Source: Pseudomonas orientalis (GTDB lineage Bacteria; Pseudomonadota; Gammaproteobacteria; Pseudomonadales; Pseudomonadaceae). Taken from it: a DNA stretch of 64,000 nucleotides. Under the pieces are notes generated by a model. It saw nothing but the letters and a program-made list of their open reading frames with translations, made no database searches and was not told the DNA's origin. This document shows positions 26,899-33,970 of this stretch, piece by piece. The position numbers and the translations under genes were made by a program. The DNA lies in contig NZ_CP018049.1 in assembly GCF_002934065.1 (NCBI RefSeq), positions 1,114,501 through 1,178,500 of the forward strand. The letters run 5' to 3'. Position 1 is the stretch's first letter. Every line of letters starts with the position of its first letter.

Positions 26899-27159
26899 TT
26901 ATTCCGCCGCCGCGTTCAGCAACTCGGACAACGCGTCCGGCTGGCTCTTGAACGCCTTGGCAAACACATCGCGGTTCTTCGCCATGTAGATCCCGGCTTC
27001 CTCCACCTGCTGCTCGCTCAAGGACGGCACGGCTTTCTGCAACACTTCTGCCAGCAACTCAGCGAGTTCAAGCATCTTGTCATGACGATCAGCTTCGGCT
27101 TTATCCATGAACAAACGCTCCAGATCTCGGCTGCTGCGGTATACCACTTCGACGGCCAT
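26899..27159 (-). CDS. yebG: YebG-family SOS protein
   Basis: An 86-residue protein that starts MAVEVVYRSSRDLERLFMDKAEADRHDKMLELAELL, the same pattern as E. coli YebG (MAVEVKYVV...SKKEADAYDKMLDTADLL). YebG is a small SOS-induced protein; its biochemical role is not settled. A perfect LexA-type box lies 44-59 bp upstream of the start, which supports damage induction here too. Confidence 0.88.
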   Translation of the reverse strand: MAVEVVYRSSRDLERLFMDKAEADRHDKMLELAELLAEVLQKAVPSLSEQQVEEAGIYMAKNRDVFAKAFKSQPDALSELLNAAAE

Positions 27160-27202
27160 TCACCACCTCACATGCCTTCACGATAGTTGTCTTTTGCGAC
27201 TA

Positions 27203-27218
27203 CTGTATTTATATACAG
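27203..27218. promoter_or_regulatory. LexA box of yebG
   Basis: CTGTATTTATATACAG matches the gamma-proteobacterial SOS consensus CTGT-N8-ACAG and is fully palindromic except near the centre. It lies just upstream of yebG. Confidence 0.88.
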
Positions 27219-27356
27219 CTAAAAGCATAAGCCAAACGCCGGGGTTTGGATAGCAGGTTTTTAATGTAGTTGGGAAATGGGGGTTTGCTACACCGGAAAT
27301 TTCTGACAACTTGCCGGGGTTGCGCTGGAATTGTCCGGTGGCTTACCTTCCTCGGG

Positions 27357-27585
27357 CGCTGCATTTGCAGCGAGCGGGCTTGGCGGCCCGATACGAAAGG
27401 CGCAATAACGCTCTAATCAGATGCAGGCGCTAATGGCGTTTGATTTTCTGTGTCATGGCGGGTTGCGCACGGACCCTTCGGGGTGCCGGGTTTCTTTCGT
27501 ACCGGTCCGCCAACCTTGTGCAATCCGTCATCCAACCTGCTTGGCGGCAGGCGGTGCCTGTTACCCCTACGAAAGGTTTTGCCCA
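27357..27585 (+). promoter_or_regulatory. Structured leader before DUF6124 gene, candidate RNA switch
   Basis: A leader of about 230 nt precedes the small gene at 27586 and contains several hairpins. These are CGCTGC-ATTT-GCAGCG (27357-27372), ACCC-UUCG-GGGT with a UUCG tetraloop (27473-27484) and CCTGC-N6-GCAGG (27536-27551). The octamer CTTTCGTA (27494-27501) is complementary both to TACGAAAG at 27392-27399 and to TACGAAAG at 27568-27575. The downstream copy overlaps the AAAGG ribosome-binding site 9 nt before the start. Alternative pairing could therefore open or hide the start region. Confidence 0.5.
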
Positions 27586-27831
27586 ATGAAAAAAATTACT
27601 CCCAATCCCCCATCTAGCGATTCGACGCTGTTCAGTGTCACGCCTGAAGCTGATACAGAAACCTTGCTGGCAAACGCCAGCGAAACCTTGAACAGCGCCC
27701 GTGAAATGGCTAATACGCTTGCATTCGACCTTGAAGGTCCACAGCGAAGCTTGGTCCTGGCAATTCACCAACTGGTTGAAATGGGCGGTCTGCTAGTCGA
27801 CCGGGCGCTTGAGCAAGTCGCACCAGCTTGA
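27586..27831 (+). CDS. DUF6124 (formerly DUF3077) small protein
   Basis: An 81-residue protein (MKKITPNPPSSDSTLFSVTPEADTETLLANASETLNSAREM...) of a family known mainly from Pseudomonas, often in several copies per genome. It has no signal peptide or membrane segment, and the C-terminal half is helical. The start at 27586 follows AAAGG with 9-nt spacing; the open frame to 27421 lies in the structured leader. The function is unknown. Confidence 0.75.
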   Translation: MKKITPNPPSSDSTLFSVTPEADTETLLANASETLNSAREMANTLAFDLEGPQRSLVLAIHQLVEMGGLLVDRALEQVAPA

Positions 27832-27845
27832 TGCTAAGGCCTGAT

Positions 27846-27867
27846 CGTTCCCACGCCCGTGGGAACG
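27846..27867 (+). terminator. Probable terminator of the DUF6124 gene
   Basis: CGTTCCCAC and GTGGGAACG form a 9-bp perfect stem with a 4-nt loop. A short mixed stretch (GTCTAAAAAAC) follows rather than a clear T-run, so termination strength is uncertain. Confidence 0.55.
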
Positions 27868-27984
27868 GTCTAAAAAACTGGTTGGTGGAGAGCGGATTTT
27901 TTCTGTTACTCACTTCATCGCTCGGAGCACGACAGCGAAAACGCCAGCGACTAGACTCCTTCCTCGTCGACAACGGAGGTTTTT

Positions 27985-28173
27985 ATGGACACTTCCTTTT
28001 CCTCTGATATCCAAGCAGATAACGAAGAGCAGGCCGACAGCTACGACCGCTGGTTTCGTGCCAAGGTACAGGCTGCTCTTGATGATCCAAACCCTGGCAT
28101 TCCTCATGATGAGGTGATGGCGGAAATGCGTGCGCTGATTGAATCAAAACGCAAGCAAGGCGATGCTGATTGA
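27985..28173 (+). CDS. Type II antitoxin, RelB/ParD-like
   Basis: A 62-residue acidic protein with the segment YDRWFRAKVQAALDDPNPGIPHDEVMAEMRALIESK, common in small antitoxins paired with ParE/RelE toxins. A strong GGAGG site precedes the ATG. Its end overlaps the toxin start by 11 bp, showing translational coupling. It would bind and neutralise the downstream toxin and probably repress the shared promoter. Confidence 0.8.
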   Translation: MDTSFSSDIQADNEEQADSYDRWFRAKVQAALDDPNPGIPHDEVMAEMRALIESKRKQGDAD

Positions 28174-28432
28174 GTGGGCCCCCGCAGCGCGGGCACAACT
28201 CCGGCAAATTACTGATTTCATCAGCGACCGCAATCCAGTTGCAGCGCTTGAGCTAAACCAAGCAATAGAAGCCTCAGTTTTGGCGCTCTCCCGTAGACCC
28301 CATCTCTATCGCCCAGGGCGCGTTATTGGTACGCGAGAGATGGTGGTACACCCGAATTATCTGGTTGTCTATCAGGTAACAGACAGCGTTCGGGTGCTCT
28401 CAGTTTTACACGCTCGCCAGCGATATCCTTGA
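28163..28432 (+). CDS. RelE/ParE-family toxin
   Basis: An 89-residue toxin with the ParE/RelE pattern: IEWAPAARAQLRQITDFISDRNPVAALELNQAIEASVLALSRRPHLYRPGR, then TREMVVHPNYLVVYQV and LHARQRYP. The start ATG at 28163 overlaps the antitoxin gene; an upstream TTG at 28139 was rejected because the fold begins at MLIEWAP. The C-terminal HARQRYP is the usual end of ParE proteins. Whether it targets gyrase or mRNA cannot be told. Confidence 0.87.
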   Translation: MLIEWAPAARAQLRQITDFISDRNPVAALELNQAIEASVLALSRRPHLYRPGRVIGTREMVVHPNYLVVYQVTDSVRVLSVLHARQRYP

Positions 28433-28447
28433 TACATCTGCTTCGCG

Positions 28448-28475
28448 GATGAGCAGAGCACTTACTCTGTTCATC
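28448..28475. other. Hairpin after toxin gene
   Basis: GATGAGCAGAG and CTCTGTTCATC form an 11-bp stem with one G-U pair and a 6-nt loop, 16 bp after the toxin stop. No T-run follows, so it may protect or slow the transcript rather than terminate it. Confidence 0.5.
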
Positions 28476-28600
28476 GTCGTACGTGCCTCATGTCACCCCG
28501 CCATCATCTTATGCACACCGCTGGCCTTTTTTCTGCATGCAGAACAACCGTCACCTGCACCCCGCATTATCCGGTCGCACCGACCTAAGGAAGCAACATC

Positions 28601-28906
28601 GTGAAAATCAACTGGGCCGAAAAGCTGCGCCGGCAAGTCCATGGGCTGGCCGAGTCGCTGGGCAATCTGTTTGTGGAGTCGTTCCATTACCTGGCGCTGC
28701 TCGCCATTGGTGCAGTGACTGCCTGGGCGGCGGTGATGGGATTTCTGGGGATGCTGGAGAACGGGCACATCAAGATTGATGACATCTTGCTGCTGTTCAT
28801 CTATTTGGAATTGGGCGCGATGGTCGGGATTTATTTCAAGACCAAGGTACACGTTTCTAACAATTTTTTGCCGCTCAGAAAAACGTTGCAAGTCCTGATA
28901 ATTTAG
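28601..28906 (+). pseudogene. psiE: psiE, 5' part, cut by island insertion
   Basis: The GTG start with an AAGGA site opens a PsiE-family membrane protein (MKINWAEKLRRQVHGLAESLGNLFVESFHYLALLAIGAVTAW...IDDILLLFIYLELGAMVGIYFKT). After codon 81 the frame leaves the family and ends 20 codons later at 28906. The remaining 81 codons lie at 33106-33351. Joining the two at the 11-bp repeat TTCAAGACCAA gives a 162-residue PsiE. PsiE is a phosphate-starvation-inducible inner-membrane protein of unknown function. Confidence 0.9.
28835..28845. repeat. Left direct repeat of island
   Basis: TTCAAGACCAA occurs here and at 33097-33107, at the two junctions of the split psiE gene. It encodes F-K-T of the conserved IYFKTNHMP motif. 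Confidence 0.85.
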
Positions 28907-28985
28907 GGGCGTGGTGTGCATGACCCGCTTCGGACGCGCAAAGTAGTTGGCTTGATTCGCTCAATTTTTGAACAGTGGTGGTACG

Positions 28986-29435
28986 ATGACGCAAGAAGTG
29001 AAATGGGCTGAAAGCCTGCGCAAAAAGCTGCATGGTGGTGCTGATTCAATTGGTAATTTATTTGTAGAAACGTTTCACTACCTCGCCCTTTTTGCAATTG
29101 GATTAATCACTGTTTGGGCTGGAGTTTCTACATTTATAGGTATGCTTCAGCAGCCGAAAATTACAATTGATGATATTTTATTGCTATTTATCTATCTTGA
29201 ATTGTTGGCCATGGCGGGCATCTATTTTAAAACAAATCATATGCCTTTGCGTTTTCTTTTATATATTGGCGTGACCGCACTCATTCGATTGTTGATCAGT
29301 GATGTTTCTCATCACAATGCACCTGATACTGGGATTCTTTATGTCTGTGGTGGTGTGTTGCTGCTGGCTGTTTCGATTCTGGTTGTTCGATATTCTTCAT
29401 CAAAATACCCCTCAGTGAAAGAGAGGAGTGATTGA
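28986..29435 (+). CDS. psiE: Island-borne complete PsiE homologue
   Basis: A 149-residue PsiE-family protein with four predicted membrane helices: ESLRKKLHGGADSIGNLFVE, IDDILLLFIYLELLAMAGIYFKTNHMPLRF, RLLISDVSHHNAPDTGILYVCGG. It aligns along its whole length with the broken host PsiE, but the DNA is AT-rich and strongly diverged, so it is not a recent duplicate. It probably replaces the function lost by insertion. The start ATG at 28986 was preferred over TTG at 28968. Confidence 0.9.
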   Translation: MTQEVKWAESLRKKLHGGADSIGNLFVETFHYLALFAIGLITVWAGVSTFIGMLQQPKITIDDILLLFIYLELLAMAGIYFKTNHMPLRFLLYIGVTALIRLLISDVSHHNAPDTGILYVCGGVLLLAVSILVVRYSSSKYPSVKERSD

Positions 29436-29498
29436 GAACTAAAAACTTACGGGCCCTAGTAGACAGAACTCAAAATAAATAGTCGGGTAGGAACTAAG

Positions 29499-30455
29499 GT
29501 GAAGCTAGAAATAAACGAGAATCTTTCGCACTTTAACATGTGTAAGGTGGTGCTCGGAGATAGTTGGGTTTTTAAATTTAGCTACAGAAATATTGAATAC
29601 TATTTAGATTTTTCTGATGTCAGAGTTAAAAAAAATCATGGCTATTTAGTCTGTAGGATAGATGGGGAGGCTGTTGAGTATGATCTATTAATGTGGTTGA
29701 CTCTTTATTTTGGTGAGTCTGCTACAGATCCGTATGCGGTCACGAATTCAACATGTTCGTTCGTGAGAGGTGATTTGTATTTCAAATATGAGGATTTTAT
29801 AAAATATATTAAAAAGGTTGAGGTTAGACCTTTGAAGTCAAATTCTAAATGGAAAAATAACTATATCCATAAGGCGCTTGCAAACTACTGTTTGGGAGTG
29901 CAAATGGCAGATTTGTATATGCCTTACACAATTGGACTTTTCGCTTTGTCAATAGAGTGTTTGGCAAATGCCGCGCTTGATGTTCGGGGGAAATACAGTA
30001 CGCTAGGTAACAAGGGTTACAAGAAAATAATTAATAAGGCTTTTAAGTATAAGAATAACGATCCCGAGCGACGTGCAATAATTAAGGCTAATATAAAATT
30101 CATAGATCAAGAGATTGATGTTATCTCCCATGTGAGGAACGCCTTCTACGGACATGGGTTGATTTATGATGTCGAGCACCGAAGGAAGTTGTCGCTATGT
30201 CTTTCCGAGTGGATGGTTAAGCATGGTTTTGAACGTAAAAGAGGTAAGCGAAAATGGTTTAGAGATGAGCTACTTGAGAGAAGTCTAGAGGTAAGTAAAT
30301 TTTCAATGTTTAAATTGGCCCAGAATGTAAGCAGGTTGCTATTTGGATACTATCTAGGAGTTTCGGATAAAATGCCCTTTACGGAATATGATTTTCAGTT
30401 TAGGAATGCGCCTTGGGATGTTATCGAATATGGACATCCAGAAAGAGTTTCTTAA
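29499..30455 (+). CDS. Unknown island protein with HEPN-type Rx5H motif
   Basis: A 318-residue, lysine- and aromatic-rich protein with no signal peptide. The N-terminal 100 residues are beta-rich. The C-terminal half is helical and contains HVRNAFYGHGL (R213 to H219). This R-x(4-6)-H arrangement is the catalytic motif of HEPN ribonucleases, in a context like the Apea-type HEPN families often encoded in defence loci. GTG start with an AGGA site. It lies 63 bp after the island psiE on the same strand. No closer family was recognised. Confidence 0.65.
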   Translation: MKLEINENLSHFNMCKVVLGDSWVFKFSYRNIEYYLDFSDVRVKKNHGYLVCRIDGEAVEYDLLMWLTLYFGESATDPYAVTNSTCSFVRGDLYFKYEDFIKYIKKVEVRPLKSNSKWKNNYIHKALANYCLGVQMADLYMPYTIGLFALSIECLANAALDVRGKYSTLGNKGYKKIINKAFKYKNNDPERRAIIKANIKFIDQEIDVISHVRNAFYGHGLIYDVEHRRKLSLCLSEWMVKHGFERKRGKRKWFRDELLERSLEVSKFSMFKLAQNVSRLLFGYYLGVSDKMPFTEYDFQFRNAPWDVIEYGHPERVS

Positions 30456-30840
30456 GTGCGCTTAAATTTTATTGGTTTAAACTGTTATACCGTTTTTGTA
30501 AAAGTCATGCTTGGAGGTTGAGTCATGTTTTTAAACAACTAATTTTAATGGGCTATGGTGAGTGCTGTAAGTTGGATTTCTTGGGCTGTGATTAGGTAGA
30601 AGTGAAGGGGGTGTATTGGTGTCGTTGTAAGTGTTGATGAATAAGGCACAGGTTTCTTGATTTTTGGTAAATGGCTTACTCAGCAGTTTCCGAAAGCCGA
30701 CGCTCGTGTTTTTGGTTGACGATTATGTACGCGGTTATTTGTGAAATGCAGACTTGATATTTATCGAAGTGCAAAAAAATTAGCCGTGTAGTGAATCCTT
30801 GAATCTGGTCTTTTCTATACTGCTGTGGGTGTCTTGCTGT
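30456..30840. other. AT-rich gap between convergent island genes
   Basis: 385 bp lie between the convergent HEPN-motif gene and the DGQHR operon. Only short reading frames are present and none has a convincing start. No clear terminator hairpin was found. A T-rich stretch near 30690-30800 may serve as a weak transcript end. Confidence 0.5.
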
Positions 30841-31788
30841 TTAAGGTTTACTAGTAAGAGAAAGTAGCTTTGATGTTCTTTTTTTATGAATGGAGCCCTT
30901 TTTTGCTGTACTAGAAATTTCTGTAGATAGGTTTGCAAGCAAATGCAATATCGCTGAGCAAGTCCCGAAAAATCTAAGGCGTTCGTCGCTTTCGAGAAGC
31001 CCCAGATTTGGATTGAATTCTACACTTGCCCATTTTGTGAGATAGTTTCTTATGTTTTTTATTTTGATCGATGTTTTGTGGTAGGGATACCAAGCTTGAT
31101 AGTCCTGTTTGTAGTTAAGATTGTTTCTGTAAGATGAAGGCCAATTGCCTTCAGGCATTCTCCCAGAGCCGCAAAGAGAATCAGAAAGTTTTAGGAGGAA
31201 TGCGGATGTGTCACTTTTGTTTTGTGCGATGCCCGGTACTTGAAGTACTTCGTTGCTCAGTGCAATGAGTTGATTGTTAAAAGATTTCCATGTGTCTCCA
31301 TGGGTGTCTTTCATTTTTTTTAATGTTAAAGAATTTGTGCTAGGGGAGAAATTGGCGACATAAAAGCCAGCTTGTGCGTTACAAGTTACTCCGTAAATTT
31401 TTGCATACTTAGATAGTAATGCGGCTTGCGTGGACTCGATTTGTGAGCACGATACTCCGAACAATCTTAACAAGGCGTGGGCGCTAAAAAAAGAAGCGTA
31501 ATATGTTTTTATGCCCGGCCAAGCCGTTGCTTTTGGGAACTGTATGTCTTCATTTATATCAAGCATCGACTCGAAAGCTGCACATGTAAATCTTGCGAGA
31601 TCGTATCCTAAGGTTTCGTTTAACGAGTCGTGGTCTAGAATATATAATGTTATATCTCCATTAGGCAAAATGCTAGATACTTGATACCTTCCTTGAGCGA
31701 TCCAAGATTTAAAATCGCACAAGGAATGCCCAAGGCTTTGAGAGATTTTTGTAGAGTACAAAGGTCGAAATAATTTGAAGTCGATCAT
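30841..31788 (-). CDS. Unknown island protein, HEPN-like helix, partner of DGQHR protein
   Basis: A 315-residue protein with no signal peptide. Residues 96-111 (YYASFFSAHALLRLFG) resemble the first helix of HEPN-fold proteins (YYAxFxAARALL). RNNLNYKQDYQAWYPY (221-236) looks like a conserved later segment, but no clear R-x(4-6)-H motif is present. Its ATG overlaps the stop of the DGQHR gene by 4 bases (ATGA), so the two are translationally coupled and probably act together. The family was not recognised and no function is assigned. Confidence 0.6.
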   Translation of the reverse strand: MIDFKLFRPLYSTKISQSLGHSLCDFKSWIAQGRYQVSSILPNGDITLYILDHDSLNETLGYDLARFTCAAFESMLDINEDIQFPKATAWPGIKTYYASFFSAHALLRLFGVSCSQIESTQAALLSKYAKIYGVTCNAQAGFYVANFSPSTNSLTLKKMKDTHGDTWKSFNNQLIALSNEVLQVPGIAQNKSDTSAFLLKLSDSLCGSGRMPEGNWPSSYRNNLNYKQDYQAWYPYHKTSIKIKNIRNYLTKWASVEFNPNLGLLESDERLRFFGTCSAILHLLANLSTEISSTAKKGSIHKKRTSKLLSLTSKP

Positions 31789-32762
31789 AGCGTGAAGCCA
31801 GATTTTAATTTTCCTTCCAAGTGTAGAGCTAATTCGTTGAACGAGTTTCCAGGTTTTTTGAATTTGGAAGCGCTTGATCCTTTAAATGCTGTGGAGAGAA
31901 CTTCGTTGAAATTGTCTGGAGTGTAAATTGGTCCGAATCTATCTTTAAGTTTTGACGCGACAGAAGGGAAAAAAGCTGTCGAAGCTTTGAAAACGGTTGA
32001 GTTAGTCAACTGATCTTCGCAGTCAATAGATTTTAAGTTGTAGGCGAAAGCGATTAGATAATTGTTGATGGTTGAGAAAATTTCATCTTGATCTTTCCCT
32101 TCGAACATAGGGAGTAGTGGTTTCATTGCCGTGTTAAATGTAACGCGGGAGATTTTTAATTTTGCTTTCGCTGATCTTGAGAGTTTATTATAAAGAGCGC
32201 TTTCTGCATCCTCATCCATTGTGTCGAAGAGTTCTCGCAGACGCTGCTCTGGATCTCCTTCGTATTCCGCAAGACTTTTAATGTCTAGAAGAAGCTCGTT
32301 GGGTACACCTTTTTGCTTTGAGTTTATATCAATAAATAAACGGGTTTCGTCTTTTCGGCTAAGACCGTTAAATATTACAACTGGAACCCTCAGCTCTGAT
32401 TTTGCTAGAGTAAAGCCATAGACTCTGTGCTGACCATCTAATATTAGAAAAGATTTTGGTGAGATATTGAATTCCGCAGTTTTTCCCCTGCCAATTATCT
32501 CAAGCTCAGCCTCGGGTTGAGCGGATAAAACAATAGAACTCGGAATGGTACCTAGCCCAGAGTCGATATACTTTGCAATTTCTTCCGCGCGTTTTTTGTC
32601 TAAAACACGTTGAAACCCCTCAATAGGATCTTCCTGTCGGCTGGTAGCAAAGCAGCATTTAGCGAGGATGTCACTGGGGATAGTTAACGTATAAAACTTA
32701 TGTTTGCCTTGAGTAACAAGACTAATCGAGTGTCGAGTCTTTTCTGTCATTTCTGGCACCAT
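31785..32762 (-). CDS. DGQHR-domain protein (DndB-like fold)
   Basis: A 325-residue protein with the DGQHR-domain hallmarks in order. These are VLDKKRAEEIAKYID (residues 54-67), FLILDGQHRVYGF (DGQHR at 109-113) and RLFIDINSKQKGVP (141-154). The domain is ParB-related and occurs in DndB, the regulator of DNA phosphorothioation, and in many uncharacterised proteins of mobile elements. No dnd genes are present. The start could be 32762 or 32750; neither has a good ribosome-binding site. First gene of a two-gene operon. Confidence 0.85.
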   Translation of the reverse strand: MVPEMTEKTRHSISLVTQGKHKFYTLTIPSDILAKCCFATSRQEDPIEGFQRVLDKKRAEEIAKYIDSGLGTIPSSIVLSAQPEAELEIIGRGKTAEFNISPKSFLILDGQHRVYGFTLAKSELRVPVVIFNGLSRKDETRLFIDINSKQKGVPNELLLDIKSLAEYEGDPEQRLRELFDTMDEDAESALYNKLSRSAKAKLKISRVTFNTAMKPLLPMFEGKDQDEIFSTINNYLIAFAYNLKSIDCEDQLTNSTVFKASTAFFPSVASKLKDRFGPIYTPDNFNEVLSTAFKGSSASKFKKPGNSFNELALHLEGKLKSGFTL

Positions 32763-33096
32763 GTCAAAGGGCTATCTATAGCAAAGATCCTACCACATCC
32801 AGTCTGCCCGAAGCGGTGCTCGTATCCCTAGCTCATAGGGTTAGTCGATCACGGGACATGGGCTCACTGCGTCGAGATGAGGAGCTGCCTATTTTTTGCC
32901 CTGATTTTGCGAAATACGGTGCAAAGCTTAGTCCGTTCGGTTGTCGCGTACGAGACTTTTCAAACGGCGATCGTCAAGACTCTCAACCGACCAGACTTCT
33001 GTCTATGGCTGGGTAGGGAGCGAGTCTGGTGTAGCTTCTTTGGTCTAATCTGGGCGCAAAGATTAGTTTTTTACGGATAATTAGGGAAGCTACGCA
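32763..33096. other. Non-coding right end of island
   Basis: About 330 bp between the DGQHR gene and the right psiE junction. It must contain the promoter of the DGQHR operon. Base composition is closer to the host than in the island interior. No recombinase gene, terminal inverted repeat or tRNA fragment was found. Confidence 0.5.
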
Positions 33097-33107
33097 TTCA
33101 AGACCAA
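33097..33107. repeat. Right direct repeat of island
   Basis: The second copy of TTCAAGACCAA, followed in frame by CCACATGCCCGTG, which continues the PsiE reading (NHMPV). Confidence 0.85.
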
Positions 33108-33351
33108 CCACATGCCCGTGCGCTTCCTGATCTACGTGGCCATCACCGCGCTGACGCGGCTGCTGATCTCCAACGTGTCCCATCACAATCCGCCGGACGT
33201 GGGCATTATCTACTTGTGCGGTGGGATTCTGCTGTTGGCCTTCGCGATTCTGGTAGTGCGCTACGCGTCGTCGGCGTTTCCTTCGGTGAAAGTCGAAGGC
33301 CCGCGTCGCAAGGGCGAGGCGAGCCTGGAGACCGAGAAGGGCGAGCTTTAG
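33097..33351 (+). pseudogene. psiE: psiE, 3' part, separated by island
   Basis: From the right repeat the frame reads FKTNHMPVRFLIYVAITALTR and continues to LISNVSHHNPPDVGIIYLCGG and a lysine/glutamate-rich tail ending EKGEL. This is the exact continuation of the fragment at 28601, with host codon use. It has an internal ATG at 33112 but no ribosome-binding site and no N-terminal helices, so it is probably silent. Its last 4 bases overlap the convergent DUF3509 gene. Confidence 0.9.
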
Positions 33352-33665
33352 AGCCCGACGCTGAAAGGCAGGTGGCGGGTGGGCGGTCGCTGCAACAGCT
33401 TGTGATTGTCCCCATCCGTCATCACCGCCAGGATTTCCATGGCGCTGTGACCCTGCTCGATGGCAATACCGAACTGGATGCTTTGCACCAGGCGCTTGAG
33501 CCGTTGCGGGTCGTTGCGTTGTTCGGCGCTGATCATGCGCTTGGCCACTACGCCGCTGTCATCGGAGAGGGTGAGCATGATGCTGCCGTCCAGCCGCTGG
33601 ATGCTCAGGTTGACGCGGTATTGTGGGCTGAAGGTGTCGGTGATGATCTGAAAAGGGTTGTCCAT
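33348..33665 (-). CDS. DUF3509 protein
   Basis: A 105-residue cytoplasmic protein (MDNPFQIITDTFSPQYRVNLSIQRLDGSIMLTLSDDSGVVAKRMISAEQRNDPQRLKRLVQSIQFGIAIEQG...) matching the DUF3509 family, found mainly in Pseudomonas. It has beta strands followed by a helix and a variable tail. The function is unknown. It is convergent with the broken psiE. Confidence 0.8.
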   Translation of the reverse strand: MDNPFQIITDTFSPQYRVNLSIQRLDGSIMLTLSDDSGVVAKRMISAEQRNDPQRLKRLVQSIQFGIAIEQGHSAMEILAVMTDGDNHKLLQRPPTRHLPFSVGL

Positions 33666-33807
33666 GGTGCGTTACCGCCTGATAAGAACATGCAGTCATT
33701 GACGACCGGTGTCGGGAATAGTTCGCGTTGCCTGACCACCGGCCAAAGTCCGTTTTCCTCAAAAGCTCTACAGCAAGGGGCGTGCCGTACAGGTGCTGGG
33801 CTTTTAA

Positions 33808-33899
33808 GGTGGGAGGGGGCTTGCCCCCGATGGCGGTGCATCAGCCAATGAATACTTGGCTGAAAGATCGCTATCGGGGGCAAGCCCCCTCCCACATTT
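33808..33899. repeat. REP inverted pair, type A
   Basis: Facing GTGGGAGGGGGCTTGCCCCC arms lie between the DUF3509 and L-serine dehydratase genes. They end about 70 bp after the dehydratase stop and may act as its transcript end. Confidence 0.9.
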
Positions 33900-33970
33900 G
33901 AACTGTGTTGTGCTTGGGGGAAGTGACCTGTTTCAGGGCAGTATCGAGAAAACGATCGCAGACAGCGCAG

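Larger units (their letters stand above)
28835..33107. mobile_element. 4.26-kb AT-rich island inserted in psiE
   Basis: Excision between the 11-bp repeats would remove 4262 bp and restore psiE exactly. The interior is much AT-richer than the flanks and uses AT-ending codons. It holds a diverged full-length psiE, a HEPN-motif gene and a convergent DGQHR/HEPN-like operon. No integrase, transposase or terminal inverted repeat is visible. Movement by a recombinase acting in trans, or decay of a larger element, are both possible. Confidence 0.85.

Noticed and set aside
28846..29100. Search for an integrase, transposase or terminal inverted repeats at the island ends
   Set aside because: None of the island products shows recombinase motifs, and the sequence beside the 11-bp repeats at the two ends is not inverted or otherwise matched. 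The island is therefore not called an insertion sequence.
31785..32762. Calling the DGQHR gene dndB and the locus a phosphorothioation system
   Set aside because: No dndA, dndC, dndD, dndE or restriction partner is present; the DGQHR domain alone does not define DndB.
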